Notes under the pieces: model-generated | What the model was told of the DNA's origin: nothing | Databases searched by the model: none | Seen by the model: the letters and a program-made list of their open reading frames with translations, nothing else | Program-made: the position numbers and the translations under genes | In this document: one piece after another, positions 32,530 to 44,833 of the stretch | Position numbering within the stretch: the stretch's first letter is position 1 | How the letters are laid out: every line of letters starts with the position of its first letter | DNA from: Lantana camara | Lineage: Eukaryota > Streptophyta > Magnoliopsida > Lamiales > Verbenaceae | Direction: 5' to 3' | DNA: 64,000 nt | Assembly (NCBI GenBank): GCA_037501455.1 | Contig: CM074862.1 | Location: 87,195,501 to 87,259,500 of the forward strand

Positions 32530-35500
32530 TGTAACATCCCGATCGTCCGACTTATAAGGTACGTCACTATTTAACCTTTTTATGTGTTTAATTATGTGAT
32601 TTTATGCTTTGCGTGGCCCTCTTTTAAACTCTTTATGAGTTTAGGGGCTTGTTTGCAATTTTATCTTTTTAGGGGTTTTTCGGTCATTGCTCGTTCGATC
32701 AAGATTTCGACCTTTTTGACCCCTTCAACGCGTTCGGGGCATCGAAACGAGTCCGTAGACTCTGAGTTTGCCCTATTTTGACGTCGTTTGCTCCTCCTAC
32801 CGATCGTTTTGTGCGTGAGGACCCGAGATTAATACTCGGATCCTCGTTTTTTGTGCAAAAGCGCAGCAGACTTCAGCCTCTCTCTCTTCTCCCGCGATTT
32901 TCACTGTACACACACACCCGAGGTGTGATTTCACACACATCACCAAACTCGCTCGTTTCTCGACGGAATTCGACGATCCAATAGTGCTTTTCGATTATCT
33001 CGACGACGCGGTCACAACCGTACCAAGAACTCGACCAACCGACGACCGACGGCGGAGATATCCTCCATTTTCAGACGCGTCTGGAGGAGGGTGGCGGAGC
33101 CGCCACTTCGCCACCCATTCGCGGCGGTTACCGGCGCCTTTCCGGCGACACGCGCCATGGACCCAGTTAGAAGAATTTCCCGCGCATCGAATGACGTTGC
33201 CGGCGCGGCCAATGGCCACCTGACGGCGGCGCACGCGCCGCCTGAAGCTCTCGCCGCCACGCGTGAACAGTGACACGGCGGCGCTCCGGCGACCTTTTCC
33301 GACCAAGGTTAGTGTTTTCCAAGGTTTTCCGACCCCCTGAGTCCATTTTCGCCATCGTTTTCACCCAATTCTGGCCGTAGGTGGTGGTTAGGGGTCGTGC
33401 GACGGTGGCAGAAACTTCGGAGGCTATCGGGGGCCTTTTCCGGTGATCTTTTGGCCTCGGGCCCTTCACAAAAGTTGTTCGGAACGACGCCCATTTGCTC
33501 GACTCCAGATTTTGCCGTTTGGCGGCGGTTCGTGGCGGCACAGTGGCGGCGCACCGGTGGCGCCACCTCCTAGGATTTTTTCGGCGAGAAAGCCTAGGGC
33601 TTTCGTAAAGCTCGTCACGGGTAAGCCGATGCCTCTTTCGGATCTCACGTTGGTTCACCGGTTTGAAAGTAATTGAAGTTTGAAGATTTTAGGGTTTTCG
33701 TATTCTTGGATTTGAAATTGGTGACGATTGGCTTGGAATTTACAGAAATTAATCGAGGAATTGGATTGAGCACGACGAATCCTTGCACGGGTGATTTTTC
33801 GGGATTTTTCCGGCATGTTCCGGCGGCAGCCGAACAGCGGCCGACCACTATTCCGGTGGCTACAGTGGCGGCGATCCGGCGGGCTTCGGACAGAATGTCC
33901 GCCTCGTTGTGGTGAGTCCAACACCACTTTCCGTTCATCAATCGGACACTTGGTTTATTTTCTACGAATTTATTTGTGTATTTGAGAATTATTTGATTAA
34001 TTGTTCTAATTGTAAATTAATTGTAATATGCTTGACTTACCGATTGAAATGTATTCCGTTAGGAATGAAATCATGTAAGATATGAAATGTGACAAATATG
34101 AACATTGTAATTTGCAATTTGAATCCCGTTTTGGTCTAATTGAGCTAAGTGTCTAATTTGAAAAGGGTGTATGTGTAATTTTGGAAATGATGTGAATTTA
34201 TTTGATTTAATTAGGTAGACCTTGTTAATTGAATCAGTTTTGTGATAAATGAATTGTTGTGTGACAAATGAATTTGATATATGACTTATGTGAAATTTAT
34301 GAGATTTGATTAGGAACTTTTGTACTTAAAAATAGTTTAATTGTACAAATATGAATTTAGTATGCTGTATATGAATTAATATGAAATAATTTGAATTTGC
34401 TTTGTCTCCTTATCTTTCTGGTTTGTGTTAATTGTGCTCTTTATGATTTAGTTGGAATTTAAGTGTGTAATCTTATGATTTTAATTGAATTAGGAAGCAT
34501 GCTATTATGATTTATTTGATTTATTAATATGTGTCAATTGGTACGAAAGATGCTACGTGAATTTGCATGAAATGAATTAAGTAAACTTTATTAATTATAT
34601 TTGTTATACAATCCATGAATTGTTTGTGTGATAAATGAATAATATGATTTGATGAAATTATGTAATGTTTCTTCTGCAAATAATTATTAGGCATTTGATC
34701 CCTGTTTGTGTGATTGCATTTGCCGTGCGTCTCTGTGTGATTGTCTGTCTGAGTCTGAGCTTTGTGGTCTGTTTTGTGTGTTCAGTGGATCAGGTGCACC
34801 CGGGGTGGTGTCATGTGAGTCGTGCAGGTTCCGGGGTGAACCGTCTGCTATGTCTTCGACTGTGTTTGGTTCCAGGTGAGGTTAGGTTATAGTTAAACCC
34901 TAATGATATGTGCCGATATGTATGTGAATATAAGCCCTATGGATACGCCTGATATGATTTATGTTCTAGAATCTGATTATGGTAGGATCTGATATGATAG
35001 GATTATGAATATGCTATAGTTATGCCTATGCTTTGACTACTGATATGATATGCCTCCGGATATGATTTGCGCTTGCCTTGGACCTTGTTGTGCCTCTGAT
35101 TCTGGTATGTTTCCGACTCTGCTTTGTTTGGGGCCCGGTGATTATGGGTAAGGAGCCTCGGGGCGTCGAGTATTACTCCTGTGCATGATCATCGGGATGT
35201 GGGTAAGGAGCCTCGGAGCGTCAAGTATTACTCCTGTGCACATTTCCCCTCTGATTTGATAGTTTGACTCTGCTTTGTTTGGGGCCCGGTGATTATGGGT
35301 AAGGAGCCTCGGGACGTCGAGTATTACTCCTGTGCATGATCATCGGGATGTGGGTAAGGAGCCTCGGAGCGTCGAGTATTACTCCTGTGCACATTTTCCC
35401 CTTTTGTCTGAACGTTTTCTTGGTGTGTTTGTTTTCGTTAAGTTAGTTTGTTAGGAAATCGTTCGGGAAACGGGAGTGGATTTCTAATTAATATAATAGG

Positions 35501-36210
35501 GATTGTTTTGGCCTTTGGCCTAACTCTTTTACTCTCCTATATCTATTATCACGTGAAATGCAAAAACTGCGCCCTGGTTCATGAACTCCCCTTTATGATA
35601 TGTGATGTGCTCTGTATATGTATATACGCGTGTGTGTGTAGCCCCTCGCTCAGTCTTTGGACTGACCCCTCCCCTTTTATGTTTTTAGTTTGCAGGCTTT
35701 GCTTTGGAGATCGTTGGAGTTCGTGCTAGGCGGCTGTCTGTCGTGTTTGTCGGTCTGTCTGAGTTTGTTCAGCTCTTTGAATCGATTTATGTTTTGTAAT
35801 TTTGTATAAGATATATTCTGCTCAGGTTTACATGTTTGTATTGCTTCTATGGAATTCGGGACAGGTTAGGACAGGTGCTCGATTTAGTTGAACCCGTTTT
35901 GATGTGTAATTATTCGGGACAGGATAGGGCAGGTTTGCTGAACTAGTTGAACCCGTATATTTGATTCTGATGTATGTACTTCGTTGTATGCTTGGTGCGT
36001 AAAAGTTTTTGAAAGTTGGCATTTCGTACTATTTCCGCTGTCATGTTTCGCATATTTTCTTTTGTACAGGGTTAGGTACCGCCTAGCTAGTGTGTGTGTT
36101 TTTGTTTGTCACCCGTTCGCTGTGACTTGGTACGTGTGCGGACTTCCCATTTCGTACACGTGTCGGGTCATAGTGCGGGGGATGTGGTGCCTCGCGTGCG
36201 GGGTGTTACA
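32530..36210 (+). repeat. TE-H 5' LTR
   Basis: It starts TGTAACATCCCGATCG and ends CGGGGTGTTACA. The GC-rich part (about 33000-33600) resembles in composition the TE-E LTR. A direct duplication of about 151 bp lies at 35115-35400. ORFs in this LTR, such as minus-strand 33167-33658, are also present in the 3' LTR, in altered form, and are not supported as genes. Confidence 0.96.
35115..35400 (+). repeat. Direct duplication in TE-H 5' LTR
   Basis: Two units with a period of about 151 bp (starts 35115 and 35266), each holding two copies of GGGTAAGGAGCCTCGG followed by CGAGTATTACTCCTGTGCA. The 3' LTR has the same at 40258-40545, so the duplication predates insertion of this copy. Confidence 0.92.
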
Positions 36211-36960
36211 TCTATAAGTGGTATCAGAGCTACCAGGTTCAGAACCGGTGCTCTGGGTCGTGTTGTGTCAGTCTAGGTCGTACGGCATAGGACTACGTGT
36301 GCATTGCATCCGTTTTGACGTGACATTTGACTTCTTTGCATGAATTGATTTGAACTTTTGTGAGTGTGTGTATGCTGTGATTATGATTATGCAACATTTT
36401 ACTTGATGCTTTTTAAATTCTAGCAGCTATGTATTGCAGTTGCATTAATTAGGTGCTCTTAATTATTTCCCTTACTTGACATGTCCACTCACTGACCAAC
36501 ATGCATAGATATTCGTTCAATTTGTGATTTGTAGGTGAATGCATGTAAGATAGAACGTTGGGCTGTGGTTAACTTCTTTGTACAAAGCGATGTTCGTAGC
36601 CTCATAAATGGTTTGATGGAAGTACGTAGATAGGTGTGAAAGCTGCTATGGAACCTCTATTAGACTTGGCTAGCAAAGATGGTACGCTAAAGCAGGATTG
36701 ACCAAGCAAGGCTAAGAGAACACTTAAGAATTTGAGGAGCACTGCTATTCTGAATTAGAGGCCAGGATTCCGATCACTACGAGTGGGGACAATTGCCACC
36801 AAAGGAAATTGGAACTTTGACTTTGTTGCTACGGTGAACGGTACAGTATGCATTCATGGCACGAGTTTATTTGATTAATTCTTGTTATTATGTGTTATAT
36901 CTGTCAATTGTGATACTTGTTGATTGTTGTAATTTTGATTCTACTTTTGTGCTTGAGTGA

Positions 36961-37360
36961 GAGAGATTTGATTCTCTCTATTTATGTGCTAGGGGGATGT
37001 TGATTCTTCCTACTTGTGTGTTAGAGAGACGCTGGATTCTCTCTATATTACGTGATAGAAAGATGCTGGAGTCTTTCTGAGTTCTGTGCACGAGAGATGC
37101 TGGATTCCCTTGTAGTTAAGTATTCGAGGGATGCTGGATTCCTTTGGATTTATAGTTTGAGAAATGCCGGATTTTCTCAAACTAGTTTGTCTGGGAGATG
37201 TGGAATCAATCAGACTTAGGTTGAGAGACGGGTTCTCTCGATGCTGTGTTTGAGAGACGGTGTTCTCTCAATTATGTGCTTGAGAAACGGGGTTTCTCTC
37301 TTTTGTGTATGCTGAGGGACGGGGTTCTCTCACTTGGGTGTTGAGAGATGGGATTCTCTC
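36961..37360 (+). repeat. TE-H internal hairpin array (about 13 units)
   Basis: The units are in the same order as in TE-E and TE-A. Examples are GAGAGATTTGATTCTCTC (36961), AGAAAGATG...TCTTTCT (37057-37078), a 9-bp stem TTTGAGAAA/TTTCTCAAA (37156-37181), GAGAAACGGGGTTTCTC (37282) and GAGAGATGGGATTCTCTC (37343). Confidence 0.9.
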
Positions 37361-37646
37361 TTGTTTGTTATGGTTGAGCTACGCGAAGCCTGACGACAGT
37401 TTGCAAGCAACGAGGATGCGATAGTATCGAGCTTCGGGTGTAGTGGCCTAGTGCCGATCGAATGAGTTTGAAGGGACCAACGGTCAAGTGCTCAGTGGAA
37501 CTTCAGTGACAACGATTCATTATGAAGGGAGTTGATGCTAACTAAGGGAGAAGTATCCTGCAGAGATTGTCGTTCGCTAAGATCAGAGTTGCGCAGCGGA
37601 AGCTTGAAGTGGAATTCGTTTCAGCGTCATTCAAGATCTGACCTTA

Positions 37647-37682
37647 GGACCTGAGGACAGGTCCTTTTGAAGGAGGGAAGTT
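37647..37682 (+). other. TE-H pre-PPT hairpin and polypurine tract
   Basis: GGACCTGAGGACAGGTCC (37647-37664; 7-bp stem, loop AGGA), then TTTTGAAGGAGGGAAG, ending two bases before the 3' LTR start at 37683. Confidence 0.9.
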
Positions 37683-40600
37683 TGTAACATCCCGATCGTC
37701 CGACTTATAAGGTACGTCACTATTTAACCTTTTTATGTGTTTAATTATGTGATTTTATGCTTTGTGTGGCCCTCTTTTAAACTCATTATGAGTTTAGGGG
37801 CTTGTTTGCAATTTTATCTTTTTAGGGGTTTTTCGGTCATTCCTCGTTCGATCGAGATTTCAACCTTTTTGACCCCTTCAACGCGTTCAGGGCATCGAAA
37901 CGAGTCCGTAGACTCTGAGTTTGCCCTATTTTGACGTCGTTTGCTCCTCCTACCGATCGTTTTGCGCATAAGGACCCGAGATTAATACCCGGATCCTCGT
38001 TTTTTGTGCAAAAGCGCAGCAGACTTCAGCCTCTCTCTCTTCTCCTGCGATTTTGACTGTACACACACACCCGAGGTGTGATTTCACACATATCACCAAA
38101 CTCGCTCGTTTCTCGACGGAATTCGATGATCCAATAGTGCTTTTCGATTATCTCGACGACGCGGTCACAACCGTACCAATAACTCGACCAACGAACGACC
38201 GACGGTGGAGATATCCACCATTTTCAGACGCGGCTGGTCCGCCGCCACTTCGCTACCCATTCTTGGCGGTTTCCGGTGCCTTTCCGGCGACACGCGCCAT
38301 GGACCCAGTTAGAAGACTTTCCCGCGCATCGAATGACGTTGGCGGCTCGGCCAATGGCCACCGGAGGGCGGCGCGAGTTCCCGCCGCCACGCGTGAACAG
38401 TGACACGGCGGCGCTCCGGCGACCTTTTCCGACCAAGGTTAGTGTTTTCCAAGGTTTTCCGACCCCCTGAGTCCATTTCCGGCATTGTTTTCACCCAATT
38501 CTGGCCGTAGGTGGTGGTTAGGGGTCGTGCGACGGCGGCAGAAACTTCGGAGGCTATCGGGGGCCTTTTCCGGCGATCTTTTGGCCTCGGGCCCTTCACG
38601 AAAGTTGTTCGGAACGACAAGAACAAATAAACCCCATTTGCTCGACTCCAGATTTTGCCGTTTGGCGGCGGTTCATGGCGGCACAGTGGCGGCGCACCGG
38701 TGGCGCCACCTCCGAGGATTTTTCCGGCGAGAAAGCCTAGGGCTTTCGTAAAGCTCGTCACGGGTAAGCCGATGCCTCTTTCGGATCACACTTTGGTTCA
38801 CCGGTTTGAAAGTAATTGAAGTTTGAAGATTTTAGGGTTTTCGTATTCTTGGATTTGAAATTGGTGATGATTGGCTTGGAATTTGCAGAAATTAATCGAG
38901 GAATTGGATTGAGCACGACGAATCCTTGCACGGGTGATTTTTCGGGATTTTTCCAGCATGTTCCGGCGGCGGCCGGCCACTGTTCCGGTGGCTACAGTGG
39001 CGGCGATCCGGCGGGCTTCGGACAGAATGTCCGCCTCGTTGTGGTGAGTCCAACACCACTTTTCGTTCGTCAATCGGACACTTGGTTTATTTTCTACGAA
39101 TTTATTTGTGTATTTGAGAATTATGTGATTAATTGTTCTAATTGTAAATTAATTGTAATATGCTTGAATTGCCGATTGAAATGTATTCCGTTATGTATGA
39201 AATCATGTATGATATGAAATGTGACAAATATGAACATTGTAATTTCCAATTTGAATCCCGTTTTGGTCTAATTGAGCTAAGTGTCTAATTTGAAAAGGGT
39301 GTATGTGTAATTTTGGAAATGATGTGAATTTATTTGATTTAATTAGGTAGACCTTGTTAATTGAATCCGTTTTGTGATAAATGAATTGTTGTGTGACAAA
39401 TGAATTTGATATATGACTTATGTGAAACTTATGAGATTTAATTAGGAACTTTTGTACTTAAAAATAGTTTAATTGTACAAATATGAATTTAGTATGCTCT
39501 ATATGAATTAATATGAAATAATTTGAATTTGCTTTGTCTCCCTATCTTTCTGGTTTGTGTTAATTGTGCTCTTTATGATTTAGTTGGAATTTAAGTATGT
39601 AATCTTATGATTTTAATTGAATTAGGAAGCATGCTATTATGATTTATTTGATTTATTAATATGTGTCAATTGGTATGAAAGATGCTACGTGAATTTGCAT
39701 GAAATGAATTAAGTAAACTTTATTAATTAAATTTGTTATACAATCCATGAATTGTTTGTGTGATAAATGAATAATATGATTTGATTAAATTATGTAATGT
39801 TTCTTCTGCAAATAATTATTAGGCATTTGATCCCTGTTTGTGTGATTGCATTTGTCGTGCGTCTCTGTGTGATTGTCTGTCTGAGTTTGAGCTTTGTGGT
39901 TTGTTTTGTGTGTTCAGTGGATCAGGTGCACCCGCGGTGGTGTCATGTGAGTCGTGCAGGTTCCGGGGTGAACCGTCTGCTATGTCTTCGACTGTGTTTG
40001 GTGCCAGGTGAGGTTAGGTTATAGTTAAACCCTAATGATATGTGCCGATATGTATGTGAATATAAGCCCTATGGATACGCCTGATATGATTTATGTTCTA
40101 GAATCTGATTATGCTAGGATCTGATATGATAGGATTATGAATATGCTATAGTTATGCCTATGCTTTGACTACTGATATGATATGCCTCTGATATGCCTCC
40201 GGATATGATTTGCGCTTGCCTTGGACCTTGTTGTGCCTCTGATTCTGGTATGTTTCCGACTCTGCTTTGTTTGGGGGCCCGGTGATTATGGGTAAGGAGC
40301 CTCGGGGCATCGAGTATTACTCTTGTGCATGATCATCGGGATGTGGGTAAGGAGCCTCGGAGCGTCGAGTATTACTCCTGTGCACATTTCCCCTCTGATT
40401 TGATAGTTTGACTCTGCTTTGTTTGGGGCCCGGTGATTATGGGTAAGGAGCCTCGGGGCGTCGAGTATTACTCCTGTGCATGATCATTGGGATGTGGGTA
40501 AGGAGCCTCGGAGCGTCGAGTATTACTCCTGTGCACATTTTCCCCTTTTGTCTGAACGTTTGCTTGGTGTGTTTGTTTTCGTTAAGTTAGTTTGTTAGGA

Positions 40601-41367
40601 AATTGTTCGGGAAACGGGAGTGGATTTCTAATTAATAAAATTGGGATTGTTTTGGCCTTTGGCCTAACTCTTTTACTCTCCTATATCTATTATCGCGTGA
40701 GAAATATTTTAGAATGCAAAAACCACGCCCTGGTTCACGAACTCCCCTTTATGATATGTGCTGTGCTCTGTATATGTATATACGCGTGTGTGTGTAGCCC
40801 CTCGCTCAGTCTTTGGACTGACCCCTCCCCTTTTATGTTTTTAGTTTGCAGGCTTTGCTTTGGAGATCGTTGGAGTTCGTGCTAAGCGGCTGTCTGTCGT
40901 GTTTGTCGGTCTGTCTGAGTTTGTTCAGCTCTTTGAATCGATTTATGTTTTGTAATTTTATATAAGATATATTCTGCTCAGGTTTCCATGTTTGTATTGC
41001 TTCTATGGAATTCGGGACAGGTTAGGACAGGTGCATGATTTTAGTTGAACCCGTTTTGATGTGTAATTATTCGGGACAGGATAGGGCAGGTTTGCTGAAC
41101 TAGTTGAACCCGTATATTTGATTCTGATGTATGTACTTCGTTGTATGCTTGGTGTGTAAAAGTTTTTGAAAGTTGGCATTTTGTACTATTTCCGCTCTCA
41201 TGTTTCGCATATTTTCTTTTGTACAGGGTTAGGTACCGCCTAGCTAGTGTGTGTGTTTTTGTTTGTCACCCGTTCGCTGTGACTTGGTGCGTGTGCGGAC
41301 TTCCCATTTGGTACACGTGTCGGGTCATAGTGCGGGGGATGTGGCGCCTCACGTGTGGGGTGTTACA
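37683..41367 (+). repeat. TE-H 3' LTR
   Basis: 3,685 bp, a close match to 32530-36210. It is followed by the CACAC duplication and then the interrupted TE-B/TE-C LTR. Confidence 0.96.
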
Positions 41368-43612
41368 CACACCCACTCTCTAGGCTAGGCGGGACTAACC
41401 CTTAAACCATAAATCAGAGTAACATTAACAAAGCGGAAGCAATAACGATCATATATATATATACCATGAGTGTTCAAGCTCCAAAAATAGAATTCATATA
41501 CAATATCCAACCAAGTGTTTCAAGTTCTATCAACATAACGCTCCATAATCATATTCATATATAAAAGGAAATCATAAGTGCGAGTGTAACAAAATAAGAG
41601 TGCTAAACACTAATGCAAGACCTAGACGACTTGTATTCCCGCCTAACACTCCTTACCTGTACAAAAACCACTGAAAACAAAACGGGTACAGTCCAGAATG
41701 GACTGGTGGGTATAAAATGGGCATAGTATATAAATATGGCAGAACTTAAACATATACATGCAAGCCATAAACCCGTAAGAAGTTTTAGAAGATTACCCAA
41801 GTGGGTGAGATGAAGAAAGACATCTACGGGTTTACAACGATCATATTCATTCATAATTAATCATAGGGTTTCAAGGCTCGGCGAGTGAGCGTGCATAATC
41901 TCCAACCTTCTCCTCGTGTATTCATAACATAATTTATTCGTTATCATACATATCTTTCGTGCACATACATATCATGATCATAATTATACATATACACCTT
42001 CTTCCTCCGGGTGGTGGACAGGTTTGGAAGACATGGCCGCCTCATACATAATGGCGAGTGAGGTACATGAATCCTCACAAGCCCGACTAGCGTTTCCTCG
42101 TCAAAACTCCTAACGAGGTCCGTTCCGTCGTAAATTGGTTGGAACTAGTGTATGGGATCACCGTCGGTCCTTGCCTCCCCGGATCGCCACATACACTAAG
42201 TTCCGGGGCCCGTGAACATAACAAAATCTCGCCAAAATCATAAGGTAGGATTCAAATATAACAGAAGGCTTACATTTGAAATCATTTACCCATAAAACGA
42301 CTCGATATATTTATAATATAGATTTTACCTTAAAACTTTGCACATTGAGTGTATATAGGGTTGTTTTAGCTAATAGAAGAAAAACCCACCTTAAACCGAC
42401 AAAAGAGAGCACAAGACCCTCACGGACCGGCCTCGTCTCCAACAGGATCAAAATTTGTGCAAGAAAGGTGAAGTGAGACTCAAAATGACCAAATAAGACG
42501 CTCGGCAATGCAATGATCATGATATGAATGCAGAAAAGATGCTATAGTGTAATGAACACGTTCATGTACACGATTAATATCTTAAAGACATATAAACATT
42601 CAATTCATTCATTCAATGAAGCATTCATACTCAAACGAGTTCATATCTCTCACAGTCCACGTCAAATGATTCCATAAATTTAATAAAATGCTCAGAACAC
42701 TACATTTAACATATTAATAATTTATAAATATCATAAAGGAATAAAGAAAATATTAAACGAATTACATAAACAACACATTAGTTCATGTATTTCAAATAAG
42801 AGAGCATATGGTTATATTTCACGTAGGTGCATGAAAATTTACATTAAAATTTCAAAGCATGAAATGTAACATGTAATGTAGCAATTAAACAACATATATA
42901 AGGCATAAAAGAGACTAAAGAATCAAATAAACCACAAAGAAAGCTAAGGAAAAGATGCAACAGCAGCAACAACTCATGAACGGGGGTTCAAAACCCATGC
43001 ACGGTCGTTCCTTTGCACAGAACCATATCTGGGACAAAAAGGGGACTGAATGGCCGTGCAGTCCCATGCATGAAGAGCCTGAACGGGTGTTCAGGTGTAC
43101 AGATCCAGCAGCCATGGACTGGGCAGCCGTTCAGTCCAATCTTCATTCCGGGCGAACGTGCGTTCAAGCTGGCTGACAACAGTTTCCTCTCATCTTTGCA
43201 GCTGAAAACTGACCCAAAACCATGGCGCAACAAGGGATACACATAAAGCAACATATATACTATGAAGTCATGCCATAACACACGAAAAAGAACACAAAGA
43301 ACCCATCAATTCAGTCCCCAAAACGTGATAGCAGCTAGGCATGGAAGAGCAGATTATTTTCTGCACATTTCTTCAAGTTTCCATGAAAGGCAACAATGGT
43401 AATTCATGCTAGGCTCAAGTAACAGGAAAGATAAGGGAAATACTGAAGTTAAGAAGTTCAAATGATCAACAAACATGCATCAATTCAGCTCATAAAGCAA
43501 GCAACATCATGGATTCAAAAAATGGAACCAAACCGAACTATTAATTCATCATCTCCAAACTCCATCAATATGTGCTCAAATTTAGGGATGCATGGATTAA
43601 AATGAATCATAA
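41368..43612 (-). repeat. Shared TE-B/TE-C LTR, middle piece with palindrome array
   Basis: It aligns with about 59999-62217 of the TE-C 5' LTR. A palindrome array lies at about 42975-43170, including CTGAACGGGTGTTCAG at 43079-43094. The piece ends with CATAA (43608-43612), the duplication made by TE-D. Confidence 0.93.
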
Positions 43613-44786
43613 TGTAGCACCCCAACAGGAAGGCACCACATCCCCCGCACCATGAGCTCGGTCCACGCATGAAATGGGAAGTCTATACATGAACCTAGAT
43701 CACAGCGAAAGGGGACTCACTCACTCCATAGGCTAAGCGGGAACTAAACTTCGCAACCAATTAAAACAATTTCAATAAAATGAATGCAATTACGGACATG
43801 GAACAAAATTCAAGAGATTAAGTCAATCATAACCACGGTTCCACTAACATAGGTACCTATTCCCAAAAATTCAATAAAATCATAAAACGTCAAATATGCG
43901 AGTTCATGATGTAGTAATAATCAATACAAACCTTACAATCTTAACTTAACAAATCAAGGTACAATATGCCTACGAACTGACTCTGCCTTAACCGAAAACT
44001 TAACAGACTTGACTCCCGCCTAGCACTCCAAACTTGCAAGAAAACTGAAAACAATCCAGGTTCTGTCTATATGAGACTGGTGGGTATAAAACGGGGCATA
44101 TTACTATAATACTGTAGAATTTAAACACCCACGCATGCAAGCTATAATCCCGTGCGAGGTTTTTAGAATATTTCCTAAGTGGGTGAAAACAAAATAAAAC
44201 AACGCTCGGGATTACAAGAATCAATTTAATTCAATCAATCAATCGGTCAAAACGTGAGCCCGACGAGGGGGGTAAAATCTCCAACCTACACCTCGTGTGT
44301 GCAAAACTTTATTCATTACTGATCATGCGACAATCATTTCATTCAATCGATCAATCAGTCATTATCATTCATTCATGCATAACAATTGCTCCTTCTTCCT
44401 CCGGTTGGTGGACGCGTCGTTTAGGGTTGAAGTGTACCTTCCCGCCCCAACGATATTATTCTCACTGGACAGGTTTTGTTCCTCCCTGCCATGTACCGAC
44501 CCAGGAGGACGCGTCTACCCATTCATTGACCAAAGGGGTTACATGAATTCCCCTATTGGCACTCAGCTCCCATTCCCCGTTAAAACTCCTAGCGAGGGTC
44601 GATATCGCGGCTACGATATGGGACTAGCACATGGGATCACCATCGGCCCTTGCCTCCCCGGATAGCGACATGTACCAAGTCCCTGGGCCCGTGCAATCAA
44701 TCAGTCATGTCCTCGCCAAAACAATCGGTAAGTGTTCATAAAACAAAGGCTTTAACAATCAAAATCATAGACTCCTTGAAAACGAC

Positions 44787-44833
<47 letters not shown>

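Larger units (their letters stand above)
36211..37682 (+). mobile_element. TE-H interior (non-coding)
   Basis: PBS TGGTATCAGAGC (36219-36230); leader stem AGGTTCAGAACC with GAGC/GCTC pairing; then GTCTAGGTCGTACGGCATAG to 36290. At 36840-36878 a short stretch reads GTVCIHGTSLFD followed by a stop, a clear echo of the residues leading into the protease motif of TE-G and TE-F. The hairpin array, pre-PPT hairpin and polypurine tract follow. I see no other genes. Confidence 0.85.
32530..41367 (+). mobile_element. TE-H: complete LARD-type element
   Basis: An 8,838-bp plus-strand element flanked by CACAC (32525-32529 and 41368-41372). LTRs are 3,681 bp and 3,685 bp; the interior is only 1,472 bp and non-coding. 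The primer-binding site, leader, protease relic, hairpin array, pre-PPT hairpin and polypurine tract are present. The uninterrupted target can be seen in the TE-C LTR at about 59993-60010, confirming the insertion point. Confidence 0.97.

Noticed and set aside
33167..33658. Minus-strand 163-codon ORF in the TE-H LTR, partly repeated at 38309-38761
   Set aside because: LTR sequence; the second copy differs by indels that change the reading frame, so no coding constraint is evident.
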